Assembly: GCA_022564995.1 (NCBI GenBank)
Contig: JADFKK010000003.1
Location: forward strand, 1-64,000
Direction: 5' to 3'
Length of the DNA: 64,000 bases
DNA from: Planctomycetota bacterium
Lineage (GTDB): Bacteria > Planctomycetota > Planctomycetia > Pirellulales > JADFKK01
Below the pieces are notes generated by a model. The model saw only the letters and a list, made by a program, of their open reading frames with translations. It did no database searches and had not been told where the DNA came from. A program made the translations under genes and the position numbers. This document shows positions 1 to 8,326 of the stretch, piece after piece. Numbering within the stretch: the stretch's first letter is position 1; each line of letters starts with the position of its first letter.

Positions 1-325
1 GTGCGATTTGGAAATTCTCGCCGACGGCAAGATCGTGCTGGCCGGCCAAGAGCAATATCTAGCTGGCGCGTCGCGGCCCCTCGGCATGTGCGTTACTCGT
101 GCGATGCGTTTCGCCGAGCTGGATCTGGCCACGGCCATCGACATGGCCAGCCGCGGGCCGCTAGAGTTATTGGGCCGCGAAGCACCGTCGCTGGAACCCG
201 ACAGCGCCGCCGATCTCGTGTTATTCGACCTGCGCGGCGCCGTCGGAGATCGTCCGCCCGAAGAGATCGAAGTGCGGGCCACGATCGTGGCGGGCGAGTT
301 GGTGTTTGGAAGCGTCGGATCGTAG
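1..325 (+). CDS. C-terminal part of an amidohydrolase, NagA-like (truncated by window edge)
   Basis: Frame with ...LEILADGKIVLAGQEQYLAGASRPLGMCVTRAMRFAELDLATAIDMASRGP...DLVLFDL, typical amidohydrolase C-terminus; no start in window. Confidence 0.6.
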   Translation, partial: CDLEILADGKIVLAGQEQYLAGASRPLGMCVTRAMRFAELDLATAIDMASRGPLELLGREAPSLEPDSAADLVLFDLRGAVGDRPPEEIEVRATIVAGELVFGSVGS

Positions 326-460
326 TCACCAGATTCCGTAACTGCTCGCGAGGCTTGAAACAGAGATCCGCTAATCAACGCTGATGTACGCTAATAAACC
401 GAAGTATCTGAATTCGTTTCGAGTTAAGAAAACTACGCAGTCACCATCTCGGTCTTTCCT

Positions 461-600
461 TTGCGGCCTCCGCGTCCTTCTGTTAAAATGTTGGAGTCCG
501 CTTCATCCACGGTAGAGGGCTTATTTCTCAAACATAAATTGTGGAACAGAAGGTCTCGAAGGTCGCAAAGAAAGGAAGTCGCTCGGCTCGCGTGGACTCC
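461..600. repeat. Dispersed intergenic inverted-repeat element
   Basis: tttcctttgcggcctccgcgtccttctgtt ... aacagaaggtctcgaaggtcgcaaagaaagga; related motif at 26146-26190. Confidence 0.5.
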
Positions 601-891
601 CGCGTATTTTCGACAAAGAAACAAGGAGATTGTGCTTCGCTTCATCGATTTTACTTGGAGTCAAAGCGACGCGGTTCATCTGATTAGCGTTCGTTAGCGT
701 TTATTAGCGGTTCCCATCGTGAAATTTCTAACGGGCTCTTCTTTCGAGACAGTGTCGGTTCATCATTTCGCGAACGGTTACCCAGATTCACCCGATGCGT
801 TCCACGGTCACGCATCTGACCAAATCGGATCATCTCTCGTCGCTGGCCCTCCCCTGTCGCTTTGGTTGCCCGTCGGCTATCTTCGGCGGTC

Positions 892-2304
892 ATGAACATG
901 CCCCAAATTAAGCCGATCACGTATGACCCATCGGCCGCCACGATTGCCGAGCACGGGTTGGCGGCGGACGATCTTGCTAAGCTCGCGCCGCAGTTAGATG
1001 CCGCGCGGGATGAGGTGTTGGCCGACGCCGAACTATGGGACGCCGGCGGCGATGTGCCGGCCAAGAAACAGCCGCTCGACGCCGGGTTTATGGAACTTCC
1101 GCAGCGGCTGCTGGCCGAGTATCGCGCGCGGCGGGACGATAGCGAGCTGGGACGAATTCTCAGCACGGCCCGCCGGCTGCGCGAGTCGGTCGACCGCGTG
1201 GTGGTGCTCGGCATCGGCGGCTCGTACATGGGCGCGCGAAGCTTGATGGAGGGCTGCTGCCATCCGTATCATAACGAACTGCCGCGTGGCGAGCGGGGCG
1301 GCGTGCCGCGAATGTATTTCGAGGGTAACAACGTCGACAACGACGCCTCGCAAGGATTGCTCGATTTGCTGAGGGGAACGGACGACGCCTGGGCCATCGT
1401 GGTCATCAGCAAGAGCGGCGGCACGCTGGAAACGGCCGCGGCGTTTCGCCAGTTTCTCGCGGCGCTGCGAACATCGGTCAACAACGACGAAAAACTGATC
1501 GCCCAACGGGTCGTGCCGGTCACCGGCAGCAGCGGCCGGCTGTTCGATCTTTCTGCGGCGCTCGGCTGCCCCGATGTCTTTCCGGTGCCCGACGGGGTCG
1601 GCGGACGGTTTTCGATTCTCTCGGCGGTCGGACTGTTGCCGGCGGCCATTCTCGGGCTCGACGTGGTGCGATTGCTGGAAGCCGCCGCGGCGATGAATGC
1701 CCGCTTTAAGGACGCCCCGGTCGGCGACAATCCGGTGCTCGATTACGTCGGCGTCAGCCACCTCATGGAGCGCGATCACGGGGCCACGATGCGCGTGCTG
1801 AGTGTGTGGGCCAAGGGCCTCGAATCGATTGGCCTGTGGTACGATCAACTGCTGGCCGAAAGTCTCGGCAAGACCGAACAGCACGGAGCCACGCCGCTGA
1901 CCGTGCTCAACACCCGCGACTTGCACTCCCGCGGACAACAACACCAGGCAGGCCGCCGCGACAAGCTGATTACCAACGTCATCGTCGAGGCCTGGCGGCG
2001 CGATCCGCTGTCGATCGGAATTTCCGAACTCGACCAGGACCAACTCAATGTCTTGGCCGACAAGACGCTGCCGGAGATTATGACCGCCGCCATCGCCGGC
2101 ACGAACAAGGCGTATGCTGAAGACGGCCGCCCGACGACTGATCTGCGGCTGCCGCAGCTCGACGAAGCGTCGCTGGGGCAGTTATTGCAAATGCTGATGC
2201 TGGCCACTGTGGTCGAGGGTCGGTTGATCGGCGTCAATCCTTACGGCCAGCCGGGCGTCGAAGCCTACAAAAAACATATGAACGCCTTCTTGCGAGGAGA
2301 GTGA
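892..2304 (+). CDS. pgi: Glucose-6-phosphate isomerase
   Basis: VVVLGIGGSYMGARSLMEG, VVISKSGGTLETAAAFRQF, GVGGRFSILSAVGLLPAAI motifs; ATG at 892 inside ORF 862-2304. Confidence 0.92.
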   Translation: MNMPQIKPITYDPSAATIAEHGLAADDLAKLAPQLDAARDEVLADAELWDAGGDVPAKKQPLDAGFMELPQRLLAEYRARRDDSELGRILSTARRLRESVDRVVVLGIGGSYMGARSLMEGCCHPYHNELPRGERGGVPRMYFEGNNVDNDASQGLLDLLRGTDDAWAIVVISKSGGTLETAAAFRQFLAALRTSVNNDEKLIAQRVVPVTGSSGRLFDLSAALGCPDVFPVPDGVGGRFSILSAVGLLPAAILGLDVVRLLEAAAAMNARFKDAPVGDNPVLDYVGVSHLMERDHGATMRVLSVWAKGLESIGLWYDQLLAESLGKTEQHGATPLTVLNTRDLHSRGQQHQAGRRDKLITNVIVEAWRRDPLSIGISELDQDQLNVLADKTLPEIMTAAIAGTNKAYAEDGRPTTDLRLPQLDEASLGQLLQMLMLATVVEGRLIGVNPYGQPGVEAYKKHMNAFLRGE

Positions 2305-2306
2305 CC

Positions 2307-2990
2307 ATGGCGACCGAACTGACTTGGCTGGGGCACGGCGGCTGGTCGATCCGCGCGGGCGAGCATCGCCTGCTGCTCGATCCGTTTCTGGATGAATGCC
2401 CCACGGCCTGCTGCAAGGCCGACGACGTCGAGGCCGATGTGATTCTCGTTTCGCACGGGCACTTCGACCACATCGCCGACGTGGTTAAGATCGCCCAGCG
2501 GACCGGGGCAACCGTGATCGCCAACCACGAAATCTCGCTGTGGCTCGGCAAGCAAGGTGTTGAGAACACCATCGGCATGAATCTTGGCGGCGGTCTGCAG
2601 CAGCCGTTCGGGCATGTGAAGATGACGCTGGCCCACCACAGCTCGCAACTACCCGATGGCAGCGACGGCGGCAACCCGGGCGGTTTCTTGCTGACGCTCG
2701 CCGATGGCAAGGTGTACTTCGCCTGCGACACGGCGCTGTTTGAAGACATGCGTCGGATCGGCAGCGTGGGTCTCGATCTGGCCGTGTTGCCGATCGGCGA
2801 TTTGTTCACCATGGGCAGCGAAGACTCGATCGAAGCGGTCAAGCTGCTCACGCCAAAGCGCGTCGTCCCGGCCCACTACAACACCTGGCCGCCGATCGCC
2901 CAAGACGCCGGCGTCTGGGCCGACCTAGTGCGAGCGGAAACCGAATCGGAGCCGGTCGTGCTCAAGCCGGGCGAGAAGATATCGCTTTGA
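2307..2990 (+). CDS. Metal-dependent hydrolase, UPF0173 / metallo-beta-lactamase fold
   Basis: TWLGHGGWSI...ILVSHGHFDHIADV...VVPAHYNTWPPI. Confidence 0.88.
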   Translation: MATELTWLGHGGWSIRAGEHRLLLDPFLDECPTACCKADDVEADVILVSHGHFDHIADVVKIAQRTGATVIANHEISLWLGKQGVENTIGMNLGGGLQQPFGHVKMTLAHHSSQLPDGSDGGNPGGFLLTLADGKVYFACDTALFEDMRRIGSVGLDLAVLPIGDLFTMGSEDSIEAVKLLTPKRVVPAHYNTWPPIAQDAGVWADLVRAETESEPVVLKPGEKISL

Positions 2991-3050
2991 GGAAAAGGCG
3001 CTGTCTCAAAATTCCAATTTGATGAGGTGGTGTCGCTCCTTTCGCTCTAA

Positions 3051-3467
3051 TCATTGGGTGGCTCCTTTCGCTGCCCCCTTTCGCTCTGAATCCACCCGTC
3101 CCGACCAATTCATTGGGTGGCCCCGTTTGACGGCGACGAATCGCCGGGGCTTGGGCCGCGGAAGGATGGGCGACTTGCACCATTCGAGAAATGCCGCTTG
3201 ATGGGCATCGTCCCAGATCGTGAACGCTCGAACCACGTCAAACGTGCCGCAGTCCCACCATGGATCGCGGCTGCTGCCGCTCCAGACGGAGAGAGCGAAT
3301 TGGGCGGCCAAAATAGCACAACTGCTGGGCGCCGCGGCACCGCTGCCCGGCTCCGGGCCGCTCGCCCATTCGGCGAACTCGTATTGGTCCCACGGTTTTG
3401 TTCCTGGGACGCCACGTAGGCTAGGGAAACTCAAACAGAGATCGACCATCCTCGCTTTGGTTCCCAT
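3051..3467 (-). CDS. Hypothetical protein (PGTKPWDQYEFAEW...FTIWDDAHQAAFLEWCKSP)
   Basis: Coherent protein-like composition; start uncertain; C-terminal tail is encoded by the CATTGGGTGGC repeat. Confidence 0.4.
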   Translation of the reverse strand: MGTKARMVDLCLSFPSLRGVPGTKPWDQYEFAEWASGPEPGSGAAAPSSCAILAAQFALSVWSGSSRDPWWDCGTFDVVRAFTIWDDAHQAAFLEWCKSPILPRPKPRRFVAVKRGHPMNWSGRVDSERKGAAKGATQ

Positions 3468-3730
3468 CAGACGGACCTCTCCAAATAAGAAAAGCGGAAG
3501 AAAACCTGGAAAATCTGCTGCGTAGGTCGCACCGAAGAATGTACCCGTGGTGACGCATCGCGCATCATCGGGTTCGTTCCCGACAAACGGACCATCGGAC
3601 ACGGGGGCGCCGGTGAGATGTCACCGGGAACCCTACCTCTTTTGGATTGATTCTCGGAGCATATCAATCCCGGAGGAAAACGCGGGCGAAGACTTTCCCT
3701 CTATAGATATACCGAACGGCAGGCCGCTTT

Positions 3731-3766
3731 TTGACACGGCGAGCGAAAAATAATATAAATTCCCCA
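3731..3766 (+). promoter_or_regulatory. Sigma70-type promoter TTGACA-N17-TATAAA with predicted +1 at the ATG
   Basis: TTGACA 3731-3736, 17-nt spacer, TATAAA 3754-3759, ATG at 3766. Confidence 0.65.
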
Positions 3767-4212
3767 TGCATGCTGCCGAAAAATTTGATCGAGACGTTGA
3801 GCGGGCCATTGCGGATGAACGATGGCCCCGCGATCAGGCCGACGACGTGAGACAGGAAGTGTTCCTGCGGCTACATCGCCGCGGCGAGGAACTCCGCCAT
3901 ATTGAGGACGACGCTCTTTTGGGCTTCCTAAGAAAGGTCGCCCGGGATATTCGCATCGATCTACTTCGCAAGCAGAAACGATCAAGGATCGCCGAGAGTC
4001 TCGCGATGCGACGCGAATCGACGAGCGACGTAGACGGCGAAGTCCAAGTCGAATGGCAGGATTTCATGGATTCGCAGCCTGCGCGAGACCAGCGACTCGT
4101 GGTCGGCCAGATCAACGGCCAGTCTCATGAGGAACTGGCCGATCGAGAATTTTGTTCATCACGCACGGTTTACCGTGTGTTCCGAGAACTCAAGCTGGAG
4201 TTTCTGCAATGA
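3766..4212 (+). CDS. RNA polymerase sigma factor, sigma-70 family (ECF-like)
   Basis: ADDVRQEVFLRLHRRG...LLGFLRKVARDIRIDLLRKQKR (region 2) and NGQSHEELADREFCSSRTVYRVFRELKLEF (region 4 HTH). Confidence 0.8.
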   Translation: MHAAEKFDRDVERAIADERWPRDQADDVRQEVFLRLHRRGEELRHIEDDALLGFLRKVARDIRIDLLRKQKRSRIAESLAMRRESTSDVDGEVQVEWQDFMDSQPARDQRLVVGQINGQSHEELADREFCSSRTVYRVFRELKLEFLQ

Positions 4213-5162
4213 TCTACGTTCCCGACGCCGAAGCCGAATTGGCGCTTGACCGAACCATCGCCTTTTGTCGCCGACTTTGGTCTGACGGCGACGAAGAGCC
4301 CGACGCGCTCCGCACCATCGTGGCCACGCAGTCACTTTCGTGGGACACCTATCACATCGTAGAGCTCGCGGCGTTTGAAGCCGTGCTTCGTATCAAACGC
4401 GGCGAACCGTTTGACGCACAGACGTTCGCCGACCGATTCGGTGACTGCGCGGCAGAGATCTACGAGCGATGTCGGGTGTCTCAACTGTTCCACTTACAGT
4501 TCCACGGTCGCCCCCTGCTCGACTCCGTTTACCGCGTTCCATCCACCATTTCGGAAGTCCAAGCCGCGATCCGGCCGTCGCTCTCGCATTTGTCCAGGCA
4601 GCTTGGGCATAAACTGTGGCAAGCCACATCGTTTCGTGCGACATTGATTCTTGTCGCCGTGGCGATCGCGATCGTGGGGATTGTTGCCGCGCGTCGCGCG
4701 CCCCTCTCCGAGCGCGAATTCACCGCCGGCATGACGGCCGTGGAGCAACAGGACTGGGACGCGGCGATTGAGCACCTCTCGGTAGCCGTGGCGAACGACC
4801 CCGATAACGCCGAGGCTCATTATCAGTTGGCCAGAGCGTACCTTGAGGTCGATAACGCCGGTGCGGCGATGCAAGAGATTACGGTGGCAATTCGGTTGAA
4901 CGATCGACCTGAATACTTCGCCGTCGCTGGTGATGCCTTGCTTACGACCAACAGCGTTGGTGCTGCCCGTCAGTCATACGAGATGGCGATAGACGGCGGT
5001 ATCGAGGATGTTGCCACGCTAACCGGACTGGGGCACGCTTGCCTAAAATTGGCAGATTTTGACGCCGCTGAGTCTGCCCTAACTCGCGCCATCAAGCTTG
5101 ACCCGAGCGCATTCAAGGCAAGTTCTCTTCGGGCATCCCTTGAGTTCAACCGCCAGAACTAG
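4209..5162 (+). CDS. Membrane-anchored TPR protein coupled to the sigma factor
   Basis: ATGA overlap with sigma stop; TM helix ATLILVAVAIAIVGIVAA; TPR repeats. Confidence 0.8.
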   Translation: MIYVPDAEAELALDRTIAFCRRLWSDGDEEPDALRTIVATQSLSWDTYHIVELAAFEAVLRIKRGEPFDAQTFADRFGDCAAEIYERCRVSQLFHLQFHGRPLLDSVYRVPSTISEVQAAIRPSLSHLSRQLGHKLWQATSFRATLILVAVAIAIVGIVAARRAPLSEREFTAGMTAVEQQDWDAAIEHLSVAVANDPDNAEAHYQLARAYLEVDNAGAAMQEITVAIRLNDRPEYFAVAGDALLTTNSVGAARQSYEMAIDGGIEDVATLTGLGHACLKLADFDAAESALTRAIKLDPSAFKASSLRASLEFNRQN

Positions 5163-6412
5163 ACCACTATGTACTCGGCCAGATTTGACTCCGCCTCGTC
5201 GTCATCTTCCGTTTGGGCTGAGATTTTCCCGTAGTTTACTGGCAGAATCAGGACAATGAACGAAAACGTCCCGTCTGCAGCGACAGTCGTGGTGCCGGAT
5301 ATTTTGCCGCCGAACGTAACGGTCCAACCCTCGGGATCGTCATCCACGTCGGTGACGGTTCCGGTGACGAGCCAGAAATCACCGCCGGCGGGCACCGCCT
5401 GAAAGTTACTTATCACCGGCGCGTCATTCACCGCCGTCACCGTGACGTGCTGCGTCGTCTCGACGAACAGCCCGCCCGCATCGGTCGCTCGCACCACGAT
5501 GTCTGCGGCTCCGTTGGCATCGGCTGCGTAGTCGAGAATCAGATTCCCGCTGCCGTCGATCGTGACGTCGGTGAACAGCCCCGGGTTGCTGTTGCTGACG
5601 ACCGAGAAGATGAGCGAGTTGTCGGCCGTCTCGTAATCCTCAAAGGGCGTGTAGAGCCCGATCGACGAATCGGCGGCATCTTCGTTGACGCTGACGTTTG
5701 ATAAGCCGCTGGTGCTGGGCGCGTCGTTGCTGACTCCCTCAGGATCGCCGCCAGGCAGCGCGCCACCGTAATGTGCGTCGACGATGTCCGTGTCACCCGA
5801 GTCGATTCCGCCATACCCGTCCAGGTCCATGAAGGGGTCGTACTCGACGTCGACGGTGGTCTTGCCGTCCAGCGCGTCGACCGCGTCCCAGTCGAGTTGG
5901 CTCACCGTTCCGTCCTGGTTCGCATCGCCCGGCAGCACGTCGAATCGCAGCTCGTAATCGTTGCCGTCGCCGCCGTAGCCGCCGTAGCCGTCGCCGTCGA
6001 GGTCTTGTCCGTAGATATTCTCGACGGGCGCCAGTCCGTCGGAATTGAGGTCGATGAAGTATTTGTCTTTGGCCAGCGGCGCGGCGAGCGTCCAGGTGGC
6101 GACGAAGTTGATCGAATCGTAACTAAAATCGCTGAACGCAAAGGCGGCCGTGTTCTTGCCGCTGAGCGATAGGTCCGATGCCTTGATGGTTGTCCCCTGG
6201 TCGAGCGTGATGATGATGGGGTCGATGTTGTCCCACGGCGCGATGGGGCTGCCGGTGACGCTGAAACCATCGGTTCCGAGATAGGTGCCTTCCAGTTTGT
6301 CGATGAAGTCGGCGTCCCAGGCGGTGCTGCTGAGGTTGACGTCCGTGACGGTCGGTGGGGCGGTGAGCATATTACGAGCTTCGAGCGATTCGATACGAAG
6401 AGTGGAGCGCAT
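5159..6412 (-). CDS. Secreted protein with dockerin-like and cadherin-like segments, planctomycete LEARNMLT N-terminus
   Basis: MRSTLRIESLEARNMLTAP; GDANQDGTVSQLDWDAVDALDG; NDAPVISNF; Asp/Gly-rich. Confidence 0.8.
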   Translation of the reverse strand: MRSTLRIESLEARNMLTAPPTVTDVNLSSTAWDADFIDKLEGTYLGTDGFSVTGSPIAPWDNIDPIIITLDQGTTIKASDLSLSGKNTAAFAFSDFSYDSINFVATWTLAAPLAKDKYFIDLNSDGLAPVENIYGQDLDGDGYGGYGGDGNDYELRFDVLPGDANQDGTVSQLDWDAVDALDGKTTVDVEYDPFMDLDGYGGIDSGDTDIVDAHYGGALPGGDPEGVSNDAPSTSGLSNVSVNEDAADSSIGLYTPFEDYETADNSLIFSVVSNSNPGLFTDVTIDGSGNLILDYAADANGAADIVVRATDAGGLFVETTQHVTVTAVNDAPVISNFQAVPAGGDFWLVTGTVTDVDDDPEGWTVTFGGKISGTTTVAADGTFSFIVLILPVNYGKISAQTEDDDEAESNLAEYIVV

Positions 6413-6695
6413 GATTGCCTCGGGGGTCGGTTGAGTTTAGTCATCACACGTAAGGCAATTGGCGTGCCGCTTCGGAATGCCAGGGTAAATGGCCCATATC
6501 ACGGTCGAGTGTTACCGATCGGATGCGCCGGTGTGCCGCACGTTTACATCGGACGCGGTGTCGGGGCTTCGGTTGGCAGTCGTTCGGGCCTCGTCGCCCG
6601 CAACGGTATGAATGCGCCCGCACCAAGCCGCCCACGGCAGCGGAATGTCTCTCATATCGCCGGAAAGGCGGAAAGGAAGAAGGAAGAAGAGGAAA

Positions 6696-7194
6696 AGGAC
6701 AGGCATAAATCCCTTAGCATTTGCGATGGACCGAAAGATGCCTGTCCTTTATCGTGTTTCTCATCAGCCGCTGGGCGCTAGCCCACGGTTCTTCGCGGTA
6801 TTTCTCTCCACGGAACCGGACGCTAGCGCGTCGCGGCTGATGTTTTGAGGCGGCACCGAAAGGGGCCACCCATTTTCTAGCATCTGATCTAGGCTCTGTC
6901 TCAAAACGGCTTGAATTCGTGTTTCTCATCAGCCGCTGGGCGCTAGCCCACGGTTCTTCGCGGTATTTCTCTCCACGGAACCGGACGCTAGCGCGTCGCG
7001 GCTGATGTTTTGAGACAGAGCCTAGGCTTCAGAGTCGGCGAATGCGACAAAATCATTGGGTGGCCCCTTTCGTTCGCCCAGGCTTAGCCCCCGGTTCTTG
7101 CGGCATTCTCTAAGAACCGGGGGCCGGCGATAAGGCGATAAAGGACAGGCATCTTTCGGTCCATTGCAAATACCAAGGGTTTATGCCTCCCTAG
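6696..7194. repeat. Nested inverted-repeat element cluster
   Basis: Outer arms 6696-6754 and 7136-7194 inverted; 97-bp direct repeat 6753-6849 / 6918-7014; 18-bp arms 6891-6908 / 7008-7025; hairpin at 7089-7125. Confidence 0.85.
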
Positions 7195-7702
7195 AAGAAT
7201 CTGTGGGTGAATTCTGGTTCGGGGAGGTCGCCGAACCTTTGGGGTAACCTTTCGGGAACCTTTGAGAAAAGGTTTCCCGAAGGTTCTCCGGCAGGTGCTT
7301 CGTATTGGCCGCAAAGTCTTCTATCAGGCGGGTTTGCGGCAACTCCAACAAATCCTTCAAGTTGCCGATGAGGACGTTCGCACCGTCCGGCGGATTCCAC
7401 TTCCACCAGCCCGGGATGAACAGCACGCGAGCGCGTTCATCGAAGGTCCAATTCAACCTTTCGCAAACCTTCTCGAAACATTCGGCGAAGGTTTCGGCGT
7501 CCCACCCCAAACGTTCCGCCGACATGGCCGGCGAGAATTCGTGCAGCCCGATTCGATCGCTCTGGGGGCCGGTGAGCGCTAAGAGCGCAATCACTTTTTC
7601 GCCGTCGGAGAGTGACAGAACATCATGGTCCGACCAAAGGCGCGGATAGACCTTGCGGAATCGAGCCATGTCGGGGCGTTTGGGTTTGTCGGTTGCTGCC
7701 AT
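7181..7702 (-). CDS. Phage-like replication-associated protein
   Basis: MAATDKPKRPDMARFRKVYPRLWSDHDVLSLSDGEKVIALLALTGPQSDRIGLHEF; paralogous to 58600-58821. Confidence 0.55.
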   Translation of the reverse strand: MAATDKPKRPDMARFRKVYPRLWSDHDVLSLSDGEKVIALLALTGPQSDRIGLHEFSPAMSAERLGWDAETFAECFEKVCERLNWTFDERARVLFIPGWWKWNPPDGANVLIGNLKDLLELPQTRLIEDFAANTKHLPENLRETFSQRFPKGYPKGSATSPNQNSPTDSSREA

Positions 7703-7711
7703 GTTTGATTC

Positions 7712-7930
7712 CTACGCGGCGTCCGTGTAATCTTCAATCATCATCGAGAGCGTTTTGCGCTCCGCATCCTCGGCGAGTTGCAATTGCTCGAAAGCATGGT
7801 CGTCGATATGTCGGGTGATGCAGTTCTCGCACAAGTCGCGAAGCTTGCCCGGCTCGATTGCCTCAATCTCTGTGGCCCGTCCCTTGAATTTCTTGGTAAC
7901 CGCCACCGATTCAAAATGAATCCATAACAC
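7712..7930 (-). CDS. Small phage-like protein; GTG start uncertain, frame open further upstream
   Basis: In-frame extension DVEVWVESDSVGGVLWIHFESVAV...KLRDLCENCITRHIDD upstream of the called start. Confidence 0.45.
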   Translation of the reverse strand: MLWIHFESVAVTKKFKGRATEIEAIEPGKLRDLCENCITRHIDDHAFEQLQLAEDAERKTLSMMIEDYTDAA

Positions 7931-8326
7931 GCCGCCGACGCTATCTGACTCAACCCAAACCTCTACGTCGTCCTCTTGGTTTTGCCAGATGGCTCGCCGA
8001 TAGGTGTCTCGACTGTTAGATTACGCGTACCGCCGAGCAAGGGCGGGCAAACCGCCCAGGGCACCCCAGTGAATCATCTGGATGGGCTCCCGCTCGACGC
8101 CCGTCGCAATCTCTGGGTTTGCCGTCTGAAAACCGGCTTCTTGACCGGCCGCTTGCCGCGTCTTTTTCCCGAAAAACCGGGAAAGACTCGATTCTCTGCT
8201 TCCGATCTTCTGCCGATTGGTTGCTCTAACGGTCGGATGCTTGATGCGGCCGGAGTCCGCAATGATAATGGACTGGGGCGTTTTCTAAGGGGAAATCGCA
8301 TTTTTCGCCGCCCGAGGTTTGACCCG

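Noticed and set aside
3467-3602. N-terminal extension of ORF 3051-3602 up to 3602
   Set aside because: No motif support upstream of MGTKARMVDL; shorter start at 3467 preferred
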